Origin: an uncultured Oscillospiraceae bacterium
GTDB taxonomy: Bacteria > Bacillota > Clostridia > Oscillospirales > Oscillospiraceae
Direction of reading: 5' to 3'
DNA length: 64,000 nt
NCBI GenBank assembly: GCA_934590355.1
Contig: CAKTOX010000004.1
Location: 28,373-92,372, forward strand
Shown: positions 52,113-61,322 of the stretch, one piece after another
Numbering within the stretch: position 1 is the stretch's first letter
How the letters are laid out: each line of letters opens with the position of its first letter
Program-made: the position numbers and the translations under genes
Notes under the pieces: generated by a model
Databases searched by the model: none
Seen by the model: only the letters and a program-made list of their open reading frames with translations
What the model was told of the DNA's origin: nothing

Positions 52113-53843
52113 TCACCTTCTGAGGCTCTCTGCAAATTCGGTGTATTTTGCGATCTTCTCGTCGCAATCGGCCTTGTTCTCGCCCTTGCAGAGGATGTAG
52201 ACCTTGACCTTGGGCTCGGTACCGGAGGGGCGAACAATAAAGCTCGTGCCGTCGGCAAGCTCGAAATACAGAACGTTTGAGCCCTTGATGGAGGTCTGCC
52301 CCATTACACCGAGTTCGGGTACGGTTATGCTGCCGTCGGAATAGTCACGAAGCTGGAAAACGACGGTGCCTGCGATCTCCTTGGGCGGATTGCCGCGCAG
52401 ATCGTCCATGAGCTTCTTCATCTTCGCAATGCCGTCAAGGCCGGGCATAACAAGGTTGAGGGTCTTTTCGGCATAGCGGCCGTATTTCTCAAACAGGCTC
52501 TCGAGCGCCTGGCTGAGATTCATACCTTTCTCGTGATAGTACGCTGCCATTTCTGCGACCATCATGGACGCAGTGACCGCGTCTTTATCGCGGACATAGT
52601 CGCCCATCATGTAGCCGTAGCTTTCCTCGTAGGCAAAGATATACTGATAGCTTCCCGCCTTTTCCCACTCTGCGACGCGCTCGGCCATGAACTTGAAGCC
52701 CGTAAAGGTATCCTCAAAGTGGACGCCGTTAGTCTCGGCTACGACCTTCGCCATCTCGGTGGTGACGATGCTCTTGACAGCGCCGGCATTCTCTGGCAGA
52801 GTTCCCGCTGCCTTGCGCGCGGTGATGATATAGTCAAGAAGAAGGACGCCGAGCTGGTTGCCGGTGATGGAGATATACTCATCGCCGGAGCGCACCATGA
52901 CGCCTATACGGTCAGAGTCGGGGTCAGTGCCGATTATAAGATCGCTGCCGACCTTTTTTGCGAGGTCTACCGCAAGGTAGAAGCCCTCGGGGTTTTCCGG
53001 GTTGGGGCTCTCAACGGTAGAGAAGTTGCCGTCGAGCACCATCTGCTCGGGCACGGGGTAGAGCTCGGTTATGCCGAGTCTGTGCAGAGCCTCGGGCACG
53101 AGCTTATAACCCGCGCCGTGGAAGGGCGTGTAAACTATTTTAAGCTCCGGTGCAACTTTGGCAACAACGCTCTTGTTTATAGCCTGACCGAGTACCTTGG
53201 CAAGATATGCCTCGTCGGTCTCGGCGCCAATAAGTTCTATTTTGCCCTGAGCCACTGCCTCGTCAAAATCGCAGGTGACAAAATCATCGAAAATGTCGAT
53301 CTTGTCCATCTGCTCGGCAATAGCCGCCGCGTGCTGCGGGGGAAGCTGCGCACCGTCGGACCAATAGACCTTGTAGCCGTTATATTCCTTGGGGTTGTGC
53401 GACGCGGTTATATTAAGACCCGCGGTCGTGCCGTAATGGCGAACGGCAAAGCTAAGCTCCGGCGTAGGACGCAGTGCGTCGAAAATGCGGACATGGATGC
53501 CGTTTGCCGCCATAACGCTTGCGGCCTCGCGAGCGAAAAGCTCGCTGTTGTTGCGGCAGTCAAAGCAGATGGCAATACCCTTTGCCATAGCCTGCTCGCC
53601 CTCGGCTTTGATGACGTTTGCAAACGCCTGAGTCGCATGACGGATAACATGAACGTTCATCTGGTGCAGACCGAGCTTCATGGTTCCGCGCAATCCGGCA
53701 GTGCCGAACTCAAGCGGAGCAAAAAAGCGGCTCTCGATCTCTTTTTCATCATCTGCAATGGAGTTGAGCTCCTCCCACTCGGATTCGCTCAGTGCGGGGC
53801 TGTCCAGCCAGCGCTGGTACTCTTCCTTATAATTCCTGATCAT
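52113..53843 (-). CDS. Phosphoglucomutase/phosphomannomutase family protein
   Basis: A 576-residue alpha-D-phosphohexomutase. The phosphoserine loop LNITASHNPKEYNGYKVYW is near residue 146, the metal loop GTDPDSDRIGVMV near 303, the sugar loop AYEESYGYMMGDYVRDKD near 410 and the phosphate loop RPSGTEPKVKVYI near 540. Length fits the Firmicutes PgcA-type enzymes that interconvert glucose 1- and 6-phosphate. The N-terminus (MIRNYKEEYQRWLDSPALSE) is typical. It overlaps the preceding gene by 17 nt. Confidence 0.93.
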   Translation of the reverse strand: MIRNYKEEYQRWLDSPALSESEWEELNSIADDEKEIESRFFAPLEFGTAGLRGTMKLGLHQMNVHVIRHATQAFANVIKAEGEQAMAKGIAICFDCRNNSELFAREAASVMAANGIHVRIFDALRPTPELSFAVRHYGTTAGLNITASHNPKEYNGYKVYWSDGAQLPPQHAAAIAEQMDKIDIFDDFVTCDFDEAVAQGKIELIGAETDEAYLAKVLGQAINKSVVAKVAPELKIVYTPFHGAGYKLVPEALHRLGITELYPVPEQMVLDGNFSTVESPNPENPEGFYLAVDLAKKVGSDLIIGTDPDSDRIGVMVRSGDEYISITGNQLGVLLLDYIITARKAAGTLPENAGAVKSIVTTEMAKVVAETNGVHFEDTFTGFKFMAERVAEWEKAGSYQYIFAYEESYGYMMGDYVRDKDAVTASMMVAEMAAYYHEKGMNLSQALESLFEKYGRYAEKTLNLVMPGLDGIAKMKKLMDDLRGNPPKEIAGTVVFQLRDYSDGSITVPELGVMGQTSIKGSNVLYFELADGTSFIVRPSGTEPKVKVYILCKGENKADCDEKIAKYTEFAESLRR

Positions 53844-54150
53844 AATCTGCGCTCCCTTCGCTTAAATTGACAGCGTCTTCGTACATGCTGCGGGGTACAT
53901 ATATATCAACACCCGTGCCGCTCGTTCCTAAGATCAGGCGGCCGAAATCTCCGTCGTTCGGGTATTGTCTCACACAGGGTATGCCGTAGGCCTCAAGCAG
54001 GTTGACGATCATTTCGTCCCTGATATCGAGGCAATCGCAATGGGTCAGAAAAACGGGCTCAATAAGCTCGCCCTTTTCATCTCTGGGCCAGCGCTCATAA
54101 AGCTGTCCGGTTATGCGTCTCCCCCATTCAAGCTTTGCGGTCTCGTCCAT
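53827..54150 (-). CDS. DUF2007-like small protein
   Basis: 107 residues, cytoplasmic, acidic. The middle (LLEAYGIPCVRQYPNDGDFG, then VDIYVPRSMYEDAVNL) resembles the DUF2007 'putative prokaryotic signal transducing' fold, in which a short beta-alpha unit is followed by IYVP-like residues. It has a good SD (GGAGG) and overlaps the mutase gene. Function unknown. Confidence 0.65.
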   Translation of the reverse strand: MDETAKLEWGRRITGQLYERWPRDEKGELIEPVFLTHCDCLDIRDEMIVNLLEAYGIPCVRQYPNDGDFGRLILGTSGTGVDIYVPRSMYEDAVNLSEGSADYDQEL

Positions 54151-54162
54151 ATCCTTCCTCCG

Positions 54163-54645
54163 TTACTTATGATATTTTGATCCTTCGATGATTTTGAAGG
54201 CGCGGTAAATCTGCTCGGCGAGCATAACCCGCGCAAGATGATGCGGAAAAGTCATTTCGCTCATACCAAGGCGCAAATCTGCGCGCTGCTTTATCTTGAG
54301 CGATATCCCGTATGAGCCGCCTATAACAAAGCATATTCTCCCCCGCCCAGATACGGCAAGGGAATTTATTCTCTCGGCAAAGGCTTCGCTTTTGAGCTGC
54401 TTTGCCTCAACGCACATGACGACGGTGAACGCGTCCTTTCCTATGGCGCGCTCAATATCGGCAGCCTCCTTATCCAAGGCTGCGGCTATCTCCTTTTCAG
54501 ACGGCGCTGAGCCGAGCTTTGTTTCATTAAGCTCAACACATTCAAACTTGCAATACGCACCGAGACGCTTTGAATACTCGTTAAAGGCGTCAATATAAAA
54601 CTGCTCTCTGAGCTTTCCGACGCAAATGAGCTTTATACTAAGCAT
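54163..54645 (-). CDS. rlmH: 23S rRNA (pseudouridine(1915)-N3)-methyltransferase
   Basis: RlmH is a small SPOUT methyltransferase acting on Psi1915 in helix 69 of the 70S ribosome. The C-terminal knot is unmistakable: FVIGGSYGIS, MSEMTFPHHLARVMLAEQIY and RAFKIIEGSKYHK. 160 residues, normal. It overlaps the preceding hydrolase gene by 13 nt. Confidence 0.95.
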   Translation of the reverse strand: MLSIKLICVGKLREQFYIDAFNEYSKRLGAYCKFECVELNETKLGSAPSEKEIAAALDKEAADIERAIGKDAFTVVMCVEAKQLKSEAFAERINSLAVSGRGRICFVIGGSYGISLKIKQRADLRLGMSEMTFPHHLARVMLAEQIYRAFKIIEGSKYHK

Positions 54646-55418
54646 TTTAACCTCTCATGTGCCTCCACTGCAAGCAAATTATTTGGCGAAGCGACACTAA
54701 TTTCGGTGTTTTCGCCCGAAACCGCGGCTCTGACGGTGCCCAGGGCGAGCTCAGGAGTATTATTATCGCGGCTCAGATGCCCTAATATTATATTACTTGT
54801 GCCCGATTTTGCAAGATGTAAAGCAAGTTTTCCGCTGTCATCATTGGATAAATGCCCCGTGGGTGCAAGAATTCGCTGCTTCAGGAAGTAGGGATATCGT
54901 CCGTTTCGAAGCATAGCAAGGTCGTGATTAGCCTCGATGAGCGCAAGGTCTGCTCCCTCAAGGCCGCCTATGAGCGTGTCGTTAATGCAGCCGACGTCGG
55001 TCGCAAACGCCGCCGTCTGCTCTCCCTCAAAGCGGTAGCCGACGCTGTAAACGGCGTCGTGCATCGTTCTGAAGCAGCTCACATCGATCCCTCCAAGGTC
55101 GAATTCTTCGCCCTCTGGGATCGCATTTAATGAATTTTTCGTTTCCGGTTTCAGCCGTGCAAGCTCCTCGCAAAGGGGTCTCGGTGCGAATATGCTCATT
55201 TCGTAGTGCTTTAAAAGCATCGAAAGTCCGGAAATATGATCGGAGTGCTCATGTGTAATGAGCACTCCGCACAGATCCTGCGGTGCAAGTCCAAGCTCCG
55301 ACAGGGCCGCAAGCGTCCTGCGCATGGAAATACCCGCGTCTATGAGTATATTCGCTTTGCCCTCAGATATGAGGCTGCAATTGCCTGACGAACCGCTGGC
55401 AAAAGTTACTATACGCAT
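54633..55418 (-). CDS. yycJ: MBL-fold metallo-hydrolase, YycJ/WalJ-like
   Basis: A beta-lactamase-fold hydrolase of 261 residues with LITHEHSDH at residues 53-61, ILIDAG near 23 and the later GHLSNDDSGK. Closest in feel to YycJ/WalJ, an exonuclease-like protein tied to the WalRK cell-wall regulon in Bacillus. Here it lies between murA2 and rlmH, a partly conserved neighbourhood. walRK is not in the window. Confidence 0.88.
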   Translation of the reverse strand: MRIVTFASGSSGNCSLISEGKANILIDAGISMRRTLAALSELGLAPQDLCGVLITHEHSDHISGLSMLLKHYEMSIFAPRPLCEELARLKPETKNSLNAIPEGEEFDLGGIDVSCFRTMHDAVYSVGYRFEGEQTAAFATDVGCINDTLIGGLEGADLALIEANHDLAMLRNGRYPYFLKQRILAPTGHLSNDDSGKLALHLAKSGTSNIILGHLSRDNNTPELALGTVRAAVSGENTEISVASPNNLLAVEAHERLKCLV

Positions 55419-55422
55419 TGAA

Positions 55423-56727
55423 TTATCCTATTGAAATTACTTTTTCGTGCATCTCCGACTCATCGGGGTAGTTAACGATGCTGATATCCGCGCCGAGGCT
55501 TCTGAGCTTGCCGACGAAATTCTCGTAGCCGCGCTCAATAAAGTGTATGTCCTCGATCTCGGTCTTGCCGCTCGCGCACAGTCCCGCAATGACCATGGCT
55601 GCACCCGCACGCAGGTCGCACGCCATGACCGGCGCTCCGGTGAGTCTGGCGTTGCCCTCAAAAATGGCAATGCGCCCGTCCACCTGAATATCCGCGCCCA
55701 TCTTGCGCAGCTCGTTTACATATTTAAAGCGGTTGTCGTAAATGCCCTCGGTTATGACGCTCGTGCCGTTTGCCATGCAAAGCAGTGCGCCCATCTGCGG
55801 CTGCATATCCGTGGGAAATCCGGGATACGGCAGAGTCTTGACATTCGCCTTGCGCAGATGACCGTTGCCCTTGACGAGGACGGAGTCCTCATACTCCTGA
55901 ACTATCGTTCCGGTTTCGCGCAGCTTTGCGGAAATGCACTCAAGGTGCTTGGGAATGACGTTCTTAACAAGGACCTCACCGCCGGTAGCTGCCGCGGCGA
56001 CCATGTATGTGCCCGCCTCTATCTGGTCGGGAATGATGGAATACGAACCGCCGTGGAGCTTTTCCACGCCGTTTATCTTTATGGTATCCGTACCTGCTCC
56101 GCGCACATCCGCACCCATGGAGTTGAGGAAGTTGGCAAGGTCAACAATATGAGGCTCACGAGCGGCGTTTTCGATAATGGTCCTGCCGCTTGCCATCGCT
56201 GCCGCAAGAATAATGTTCATAGTTGCGCCGACCGAAACCTTATCAAGGTAAATCTTTGCGCCGTGCAGCTTGCCGTCAATTGCATCGGCATACACGAAAC
56301 CGTTTCTGACATCAACGTCGGCGCCGAGTGCAGTCATTCCTTTAATATGCTGGTCAATGGGTCTGACTCCGAAGTTGCAGCCGCCGGGCATCGTGGTCTT
56401 TGCAGTTCCGAATCTTGCCAGCATCGCACCGATAAGATAATACGATGCGCGGATCTTGCGCATAAGGTCAAACGGAGCGTCGCAAAATCTAACATTGCGG
56501 CTGTCTATCTCTATCGTGCCGGGGTTTATCATACGAACCTCGGAACCGAGCTGGGTCAGTATCGTCAGGAGCATATCCGTATCGCTTATCTGCGGCATAT
56601 TTTCAATGCGGCAAACACCGTCTACCATAAGAGCAGCCGGAATGATAGCGACCGCTGCGTTCTTTGCTCCGCTTATATCAACTTCGCCCTGAAGCGGCTT
56701 ACCGCCGTTTATGACGTATTTTTCCAT
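55423..56727 (-). CDS. murA2: UDP-N-acetylglucosamine 1-carboxyvinyltransferase (second copy)
   Basis: A second MurA-type enzyme of 434 residues. The start at 56727 (MEKYVINGGKPLQGEVDISG) follows AAAGGTG. The catalytic Cys of MPGGCNFGVRPIDQH is near residue 117. Two MurA copies (MurAA/MurAB or MurA/MurZ) are usual in low-GC Gram-positives. This one is outside the dcw cluster and has a longer, slightly different C-terminus. Which copy is dominant cannot be told from sequence. Confidence 0.93.
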   Translation of the reverse strand: MEKYVINGGKPLQGEVDISGAKNAAVAIIPAALMVDGVCRIENMPQISDTDMLLTILTQLGSEVRMINPGTIEIDSRNVRFCDAPFDLMRKIRASYYLIGAMLARFGTAKTTMPGGCNFGVRPIDQHIKGMTALGADVDVRNGFVYADAIDGKLHGAKIYLDKVSVGATMNIILAAAMASGRTIIENAAREPHIVDLANFLNSMGADVRGAGTDTIKINGVEKLHGGSYSIIPDQIEAGTYMVAAAATGGEVLVKNVIPKHLECISAKLRETGTIVQEYEDSVLVKGNGHLRKANVKTLPYPGFPTDMQPQMGALLCMANGTSVITEGIYDNRFKYVNELRKMGADIQVDGRIAIFEGNARLTGAPVMACDLRAGAAMVIAGLCASGKTEIEDIHFIERGYENFVGKLRSLGADISIVNYPDESEMHEKVISIG

Positions 56728-56824
56728 ATGTTGCACCTTTCATCGGCCGTTTTTTAACGCCGGTTTGTTATTATAGCATAGCGCATATGCCTTGGCAATC
56801 AGCAATGTAAACAAATCGTAACTA

Positions 56825-57364
56825 TTATTCACTCTTTAATAGGCGTTTTGCTTTCAAAACCGCGATGACCGTCTTGCCGTCGGCAATATCACCGTCCATG
56901 ACGAGCCGGACAAGCTCATCAATATGGTGCTTCTCAACGCTCAGAAATTCGCCGTCGTCAAGATGCTTCTTACCTCTGTGCAGGCCGCGCGCCAAATAAA
57001 TGTGCAGCGTCTCGGTCGAAAAACCGGGCGAGGTGTAATCCTCGCCGAGGTAGATTATCTTGTCGGCGGTAAAGCCCGTTTCCTCGGACAGCTCGCGCAC
57101 GGCACACTCTCTCGGGTCTTCACCGTATTCGAGCTTTCCCGCAGGAGCCTCAAGAAGCTCTTTCTGAAGAGGATAACGGTACTGCCGCACACAGTAGCAG
57201 TAGCCCTCATCATCGATCGGAAGAATGGTCGCACCTCCCGGATGCTCAACGACCTCGCGCTTTACAACTCTCCCGTCGCACAATTCGGCTCGGTCAAGGC
57301 GGACATTGACGATCACGCCCTTGTATTTCTCCTCACCGTCTATTCTCTTCTCAAAATAGCTCAT
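56825..57364 (-). CDS. Nudix hydrolase, ADP-ribose pyrophosphatase-like
   Basis: A 179-residue Nudix hydrolase. The Nudix box spans residues 76-98 (GKLEYGEDPREC, then RELSEETGF). The N-terminal beta strands (GGATILPIDDEGYCYCVRQY) are those of the ADP-sugar diphosphatase group, which splits ADP-ribose into AMP and ribose 5-phosphate. It is separated from murA2 by about 100 nt and may be monocistronic. Confidence 0.9.
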   Translation of the reverse strand: MSYFEKRIDGEEKYKGVIVNVRLDRAELCDGRVVKREVVEHPGGATILPIDDEGYCYCVRQYRYPLQKELLEAPAGKLEYGEDPRECAVRELSEETGFTADKIIYLGEDYTSPGFSTETLHIYLARGLHRGKKHLDDGEFLSVEKHHIDELVRLVMDGDIADGKTVIAVLKAKRLLKSE

Positions 57365-57573
57365 GATACGCCTCGGACAAAATAATTATTCGCTTTACAT
57401 AATGCGATAACAGTATACCACCTTGCTGATAATATTTCCATAATTTTTGCATGGAAAATCAAATTTTTTTCCGCTATCATGTGATTTGTTAACGATTTTT
57501 AGCGGCGTCTTATCCATTTTGCCCTTAATTCGTTACGCTTATGTAAAAATGTTATTTTATGGAGTGATGTATT

Positions 57574-57798
57574 ATGTTATCCTGCAAATGCTGTATGGCT
57601 GCTGCAATAGTGCTCAAAGACGCGGTATCGTCGAACGGCGAACTCATAGCTTTGCTGCGCGATGCGTTGTCCTGCCGGACTGTGGAAGCCGATGTTTTTA
57701 CATATGAAGGCAGAACACTCGTTATAGCCCGCCACGCTCCCCCGCTGCAAAGCCGCTTTTCACCCATGCTCAGAATACGCAGAGCAAATAAAAACTGA
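57574..57798 (+). CDS. Orphan 74-residue protein
   Basis: I do not recognise this gene. It codes for 74 residues: a Cys-rich start (MLSCKCCMAAAIVLKD), a helix (GELIALLRDALSC), two beta strands (VEADVFTYEGRTLVIAR) and a basic tail (MLRIRRANKN). GGAG lies 8 nt before the ATG, and its stop lies in the left arm of a strong terminator, so it has all marks of an expressed gene. No signal peptide is clear. It is an isolated rightward gene among leftward operons. Confidence 0.65.
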   Translation: MLSCKCCMAAAIVLKDAVSSNGELIALLRDALSCRTVEADVFTYEGRTLVIARHAPPLQSRFSPMLRIRRANKN

Positions 57799-57819
57799 CA
57801 CCAAACGGTGTCAGTTTTT
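57790..57819. terminator. Bidirectional terminator
   Basis: AAAAACTGACACC and GGTGTCAGTTTTT pair perfectly around AAAC. It serves the orphan gene on the left and the ABC transporter operon (stop at 57831) on the right. Confidence 0.92.
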
Positions 57820-57830
57820 AGCTATTTTAA

Positions 57831-58436
57831 TTATACCGCAGACAGGTCAACGGTCCTCGTTGCGATGCGCTCGGCAAGATGCTTATTGTGAGTGACGGCG
57901 ATGATGCCCATGTTGCGCTTTTCCGCCTCCTCCAAGACCACGTTCCATATCTGCGCCTGCGTGATGACATCGAGCATGGTGCTTATCTCATCGCAGATGA
58001 GATAGTCCGCTCCGCTCATAAGGGCTCGCGCAACGCAGAATCTTTGCAGCTCGCCGCCGGAAAGCTCGCGCGGGAAGCGGTCGAGCCATGCGCTCTCAAT
58101 ACCGAACGCCGCGAGCACGTCCTCGCGCAGCTCGCCGCTTTCCTCAAGCACTCTCTTAAGGCGCCAGCGGGGGTTTATCGCCTTTTCGGGGTGCTGATAG
58201 ATAAGCTGCACGGGGCATACGCCGTTTTTCGGCAGGGGCTTGCCGTCGAGAAGTATCTCACCCTTTGTTGGCTCAAGGTAGCCCGCGAGCATCATGGCAA
58301 GGGTGGTCTTGCCGTAGCCGCTGGGGGCGAATATCGCAAGCCGCTCGCCTTTTTCGACCTTGATGCTTCTGTCCTCAAGTATCCACGGCTGCTTACGCTC
58401 GTATTTAAAATAGACGTTTTTCGCTTCAAGAGCCAT
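57831..58436 (-). CDS. Peptide/nickel-type ABC transporter ATP-binding protein (second ATPase)
   Basis: A 201-residue ATPase of the OppF/DppF/NikE type. Walker A is APSGYGKTT (37-45), with Ala where most have the first Gly. The Q-loop (QLIYQHPEKAINPRW), the signature LSGGELQRFCVARAL and Walker B LICDEIS are present. It lacks the C-terminal oligopeptide extension, as do NikE-like subunits. Overlaps the first ATPase gene by 11 nt. Last gene of the operon. Confidence 0.88.
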   Translation of the reverse strand: MALEAKNVYFKYERKQPWILEDRSIKVEKGERLAIFAPSGYGKTTLAMMLAGYLEPTKGEILLDGKPLPKNGVCPVQLIYQHPEKAINPRWRLKRVLEESGELREDVLAAFGIESAWLDRFPRELSGGELQRFCVARALMSGADYLICDEISTMLDVITQAQIWNVVLEEAEKRNMGIIAVTHNKHLAERIATRTVDLSAV

Positions 58437-59361
58437 GATAGCACCTCACCTCTCCGCCTCTTATCTCGCGCACAGGCGGGACCTCTTTTTCGCACTCCTC
58501 CGTTTTATACGGGCAGCGCGGCGCAAACAGGCAGCCCTTCGGCAGGCGTCCTGCATAGGGCTGGAAGCCCTCGATCGGCTGAAATCCGTTTTGCGGGAGC
58601 GCTCTCCAAAGCGCCTTGGAATACGGATGTCTGAGCGCATCGGGACCGGCTTTGAAATCCGCGGCGGGCGCGGTCTCAACGGTGGTTCCTGCGTAAAACA
58701 CGGCTACACGGTCGGCAAACTCGAACGCAAGGTCAATGTCATGCGTTATCAGTATGACCGCCTTACCCTCGTCCGCCATCTCGCGGAACATTTTCAGCGC
58801 CTCAAGCGCCTGATCGAGGCTCATGCCGGGCGTGGGCTCGTCCGCGATTATGAGCTGGGCATCCGTAATAAGCGCCGTTGACACCAGAACTCGTCTTGCC
58901 ATACCGCCGGAGAGCTGAAACGGATAAAGCTTCTCCGTGCGCTCGGGCAGATTAAGGCGCTCAAAGAGCTTTTTTCTTTTTTCGGTGGGCTTTGGCTTAC
59001 TGTGCCCGTCCGCCTGCTCACCTATTTTCATGAGGGGATCGAGATAGGCGACCGACTGCGGCACCAAGGCAATCTCTGTGCCGCGCAGCTTCTTTTGGCG
59101 CTGCGGCGTGAGCTCGCTGCCCTTATAGTGCAGGTGTCCCCTGACCGTTGCATTCTCGGGAAGAATGCCCAAAATTGCCGAGGCGAGCAGGCTTTTTCCG
59201 GAGCCGGAGGAGCCGGCTATTGCGACTATCTCGCCCGGACGCACCGTAAGATGCAGATCCGAGATGACCGTTAGCTCCTTCTGCTCCAAGCCGCTTTCAT
59301 ACATACGAAAGCTCACGGACAGGTTATGTATTTCAAGTATCGTTTCGCTTTTTTGTATCAT
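58426..59361 (-). CDS. Peptide/nickel-type ABC transporter ATP-binding protein (first ATPase)
   Basis: A 311-residue OppD/DppD/NikD-type ATPase. Walker A GSSGSGKS (50-57), signature LSGGMARRVLVSTAL, Walker B LIIADEPTPGMSLDQAL. The C-terminal oligopeptide motif has PKGCLFAPRCPYKTEECE, a Cys cluster that may hold a 4Fe-4S centre in relatives. Located 10 nt after the permease gene. Confidence 0.9.
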   Translation of the reverse strand: MIQKSETILEIHNLSVSFRMYESGLEQKELTVISDLHLTVRPGEIVAIAGSSGSGKSLLASAILGILPENATVRGHLHYKGSELTPQRQKKLRGTEIALVPQSVAYLDPLMKIGEQADGHSKPKPTEKRKKLFERLNLPERTEKLYPFQLSGGMARRVLVSTALITDAQLIIADEPTPGMSLDQALEALKMFREMADEGKAVILITHDIDLAFEFADRVAVFYAGTTVETAPAADFKAGPDALRHPYSKALWRALPQNGFQPIEGFQPYAGRLPKGCLFAPRCPYKTEECEKEVPPVREIRGGEVRCYHGS

Positions 59362-59371
59362 TGCAAACTCC

Positions 59372-60196
59372 TTATTCCTGTGCGCTGTACGGGTCGATTA
59401 TCATGCGCAGATAATCTCCGAGCTTATCGACGAGCAGCACTATAAGTACAAGCGTCAGGCCGGGCAGCACCGCAGTCCACCACATTCCGGTGGAAAGATA
59501 GCGCATACTCTCGGACAGAATGATGCCGATAGCCGCCTGCTCCGGAGGAAGTCCGAAGCCCAAAAACGAAACAGACGCTTCATGCAGGATCGCATGAGGG
59601 AAGAGCAATATAAGTCCGACAATGAACTGCGGAACGAGATGCGGCAGCAGATGGTGAGTGAGTATCCAGCCGCTGGACTTGCCGAGCTTGCGGGAAACGG
59701 CAACATACTGCTGGGAGCGAAGCTGCAAGACCTCGCCTCTTATAAGTCGCGCAAGGAAGCACCAGTGAGTTGATGCAATGCCTATGAGAAGTCCCTTGAG
59801 TCCTCTGCCGAGAGAGAACGAAATGAGGATTATGAGTATCGTATGCGGTACGCCCATGACGAGGTCGATGACCCAGTTTATGACGGCGTCTATGCGCTTG
59901 GAGCCGGTAGCTGCCACGATGCCGACCAAAACGGCGACCACGGCGCTGATGACAGATGCGGCAAGACCCACCGTGATGCTCACGGACAGACCCTTGAGCG
60001 TGCGCAGGAACAGATCGCGTCCCAAGGCATCAGTGCCGAAGGGGTGCTTAAAGCCGGGCGCCTGCTTTGCATTGAGAAAGCTGCCGGTTATGGTGTCGTC
60101 GGGGATAAGTATGCCGCAGGTGTAGATAGCCACGAGCAGGAGGAAGATGACGGCGGTCAGAATGACAACTTTGGTTCTGTGGTTTAATTTCTTCAT
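59372..60196 (-). CDS. Peptide/nickel-type ABC transporter permease (DppC-like)
   Basis: A 274-residue binding-protein-dependent permease. About six membrane helices; HPFGTDALGRDLFLRTLKG near residue 50 is the DppC/NikC N-terminal signature, and the EAA loop with HEASVSFLGFGLPPEQAAIG is present. It overlaps the DppB-like permease gene by 4 nt. Confidence 0.92.
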   Translation of the reverse strand: MKKLNHRTKVVILTAVIFLLLVAIYTCGILIPDDTITGSFLNAKQAPGFKHPFGTDALGRDLFLRTLKGLSVSITVGLAASVISAVVAVLVGIVAATGSKRIDAVINWVIDLVMGVPHTILIILISFSLGRGLKGLLIGIASTHWCFLARLIRGEVLQLRSQQYVAVSRKLGKSSGWILTHHLLPHLVPQFIVGLILLFPHAILHEASVSFLGFGLPPEQAAIGIILSESMRYLSTGMWWTAVLPGLTLVLIVLLVDKLGDYLRMIIDPYSAQE

Positions 60197-61188
60197 TCTC
60201 CGACCTCCTTTACCTGCGGGTCAATTACGCCGTAAAGCAGATTCGCTATCATATTGCCCACGCAGACAAACAGCGCGGAGAAGAGGGTTATTCCGAGAAG
60301 CAAAGGCACGTCGCCGCGAAGTCCGGCCGCGGATACCGCGCTTCCGAGACCGGGGTAGCTGAACACGTTCTCCGCCATGACAGAGCCGCCGAAAAGCTCG
60401 GCAAAGGACGCAAACTGAAGCGTCAGCGCCGGGAAGAGAATGTTTCTCAGACCGTGACGGCGCAGTATCGTCCAGTTGCTCTCGCCTCTTGCCTTGGCAA
60501 AGAGCACGTACTCGCTGTTGAGAACGTCAACGAGCTTCTGGCGGGTATGCAGAGCGATATTGGCAAAGGACATGAGACTGAGAGTGAATGCGGGCAGGAT
60601 AAGATGGTATATCTTCTGCCAAACGGTGACCTCGGAGCTGAGCACCCCGATGGGCGAGGAAAAGCCTATCGGGAACCACTTGAGCCAAACGCCGAAAACA
60701 AGCAGGAACAGCAAGCCGAGCCAGAAGGTCGGCACGGAGCTGAGGATATAACACACCTTTTTCAGTATCTTGTCCGGCCACTTGTTTCTGTACATTCCCA
60801 TAACGCAGCCAAGCGCAAAGCCTATCAGCCCCGCCAATAGCCATGCGCACAACATCAATGCAAGCGAATTTACAAATCGCTCTCCTATTACATCCGCTAC
60901 CGGTCGGCGGAACATCGCAGATTCACCGAGGTTACCGTGCACAAGCTCATTGAGCCACGAGAAAAATCTCTCCACGGGAGGCTTATTAACGCCCCAGTAC
61001 TCTTCAATTTCCGCGCGCTGCTCCGGAGATACCGCCGTACCGAGCCCCATGATATACTGCTGTACGGGGTCAACCGGCGATGCGGTCACAAGAACAAAGG
61101 AAATTACGCTGACAGCAAGCAGCAGCGACAGTATTTTTATACTGTATGTCACAAAGATGCGGGCAAGCCGCTTCGTTGCTCCACTCAT
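60193..61188 (-). CDS. Peptide/nickel-type ABC transporter permease (DppB-like)
   Basis: A 331-residue permease with the OppB/NikB layout: an N-terminal helix, an extracellular region with PVDPVQQYIMGLG, and five further helices; the EAA-loop region ARGESNWTILRRHGLRNILFP is clear. It starts 233 nt after the binding-protein gene. That gap holds a terminator and a structured element, so binding-protein and permease levels may differ. SD AAAGAGG. Confidence 0.92.
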   Translation of the reverse strand: MSGATKRLARIFVTYSIKILSLLLAVSVISFVLVTASPVDPVQQYIMGLGTAVSPEQRAEIEEYWGVNKPPVERFFSWLNELVHGNLGESAMFRRPVADVIGERFVNSLALMLCAWLLAGLIGFALGCVMGMYRNKWPDKILKKVCYILSSVPTFWLGLLFLLVFGVWLKWFPIGFSSPIGVLSSEVTVWQKIYHLILPAFTLSLMSFANIALHTRQKLVDVLNSEYVLFAKARGESNWTILRRHGLRNILFPALTLQFASFAELFGGSVMAENVFSYPGLGSAVSAAGLRGDVPLLLGITLFSALFVCVGNMIANLLYGVIDPQVKEVGE

Positions 61189-61222
61189 TTAAACACCTCT
61201 TTCAATCGGCTTTTACAGTCGA

Positions 61223-61309
61223 TTTTGGCAGAGCTGATCTTCGCTCATACTAAGCTATAAACACGCACTGTGCACTGCCACGCCTGAGCAAAAATCAGCT
61301 CTGTCAAAA
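61223..61309 (-). repeat. Long inverted repeat upstream of the permease genes
   Basis: On the minus strand TTTTGACAGAGCTGAT (61309-61294) pairs with ATCAGCTCTGCCAAAA (61238-61223) at 15 of 16 positions plus one G-U-compatible site. Inside it GCTCA (61289-61285) pairs with TGAGC (61247-61243). The element ends about 35 nt before the permease start. It could be a structured RNA or a bipartite operator. Confidence 0.55.
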
Positions 61310-61322
61310 CCTCTTACGCAAC

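Noticed and set aside
52533..53870. 445-codon open frame opposite the phosphohexomutase
   Set aside because: Antisense shadow; the minus strand shows all catalytic loops of the mutase.
55447..56757. 436-codon open frame opposite the second murA
   Set aside because: Antisense shadow of a well-conserved enzyme.
61245..61250. Half of a NikR operator (TCATAC) upstream of the permease genes
   Set aside because: The partner GTATGA at the right 16-bp distance is missing.
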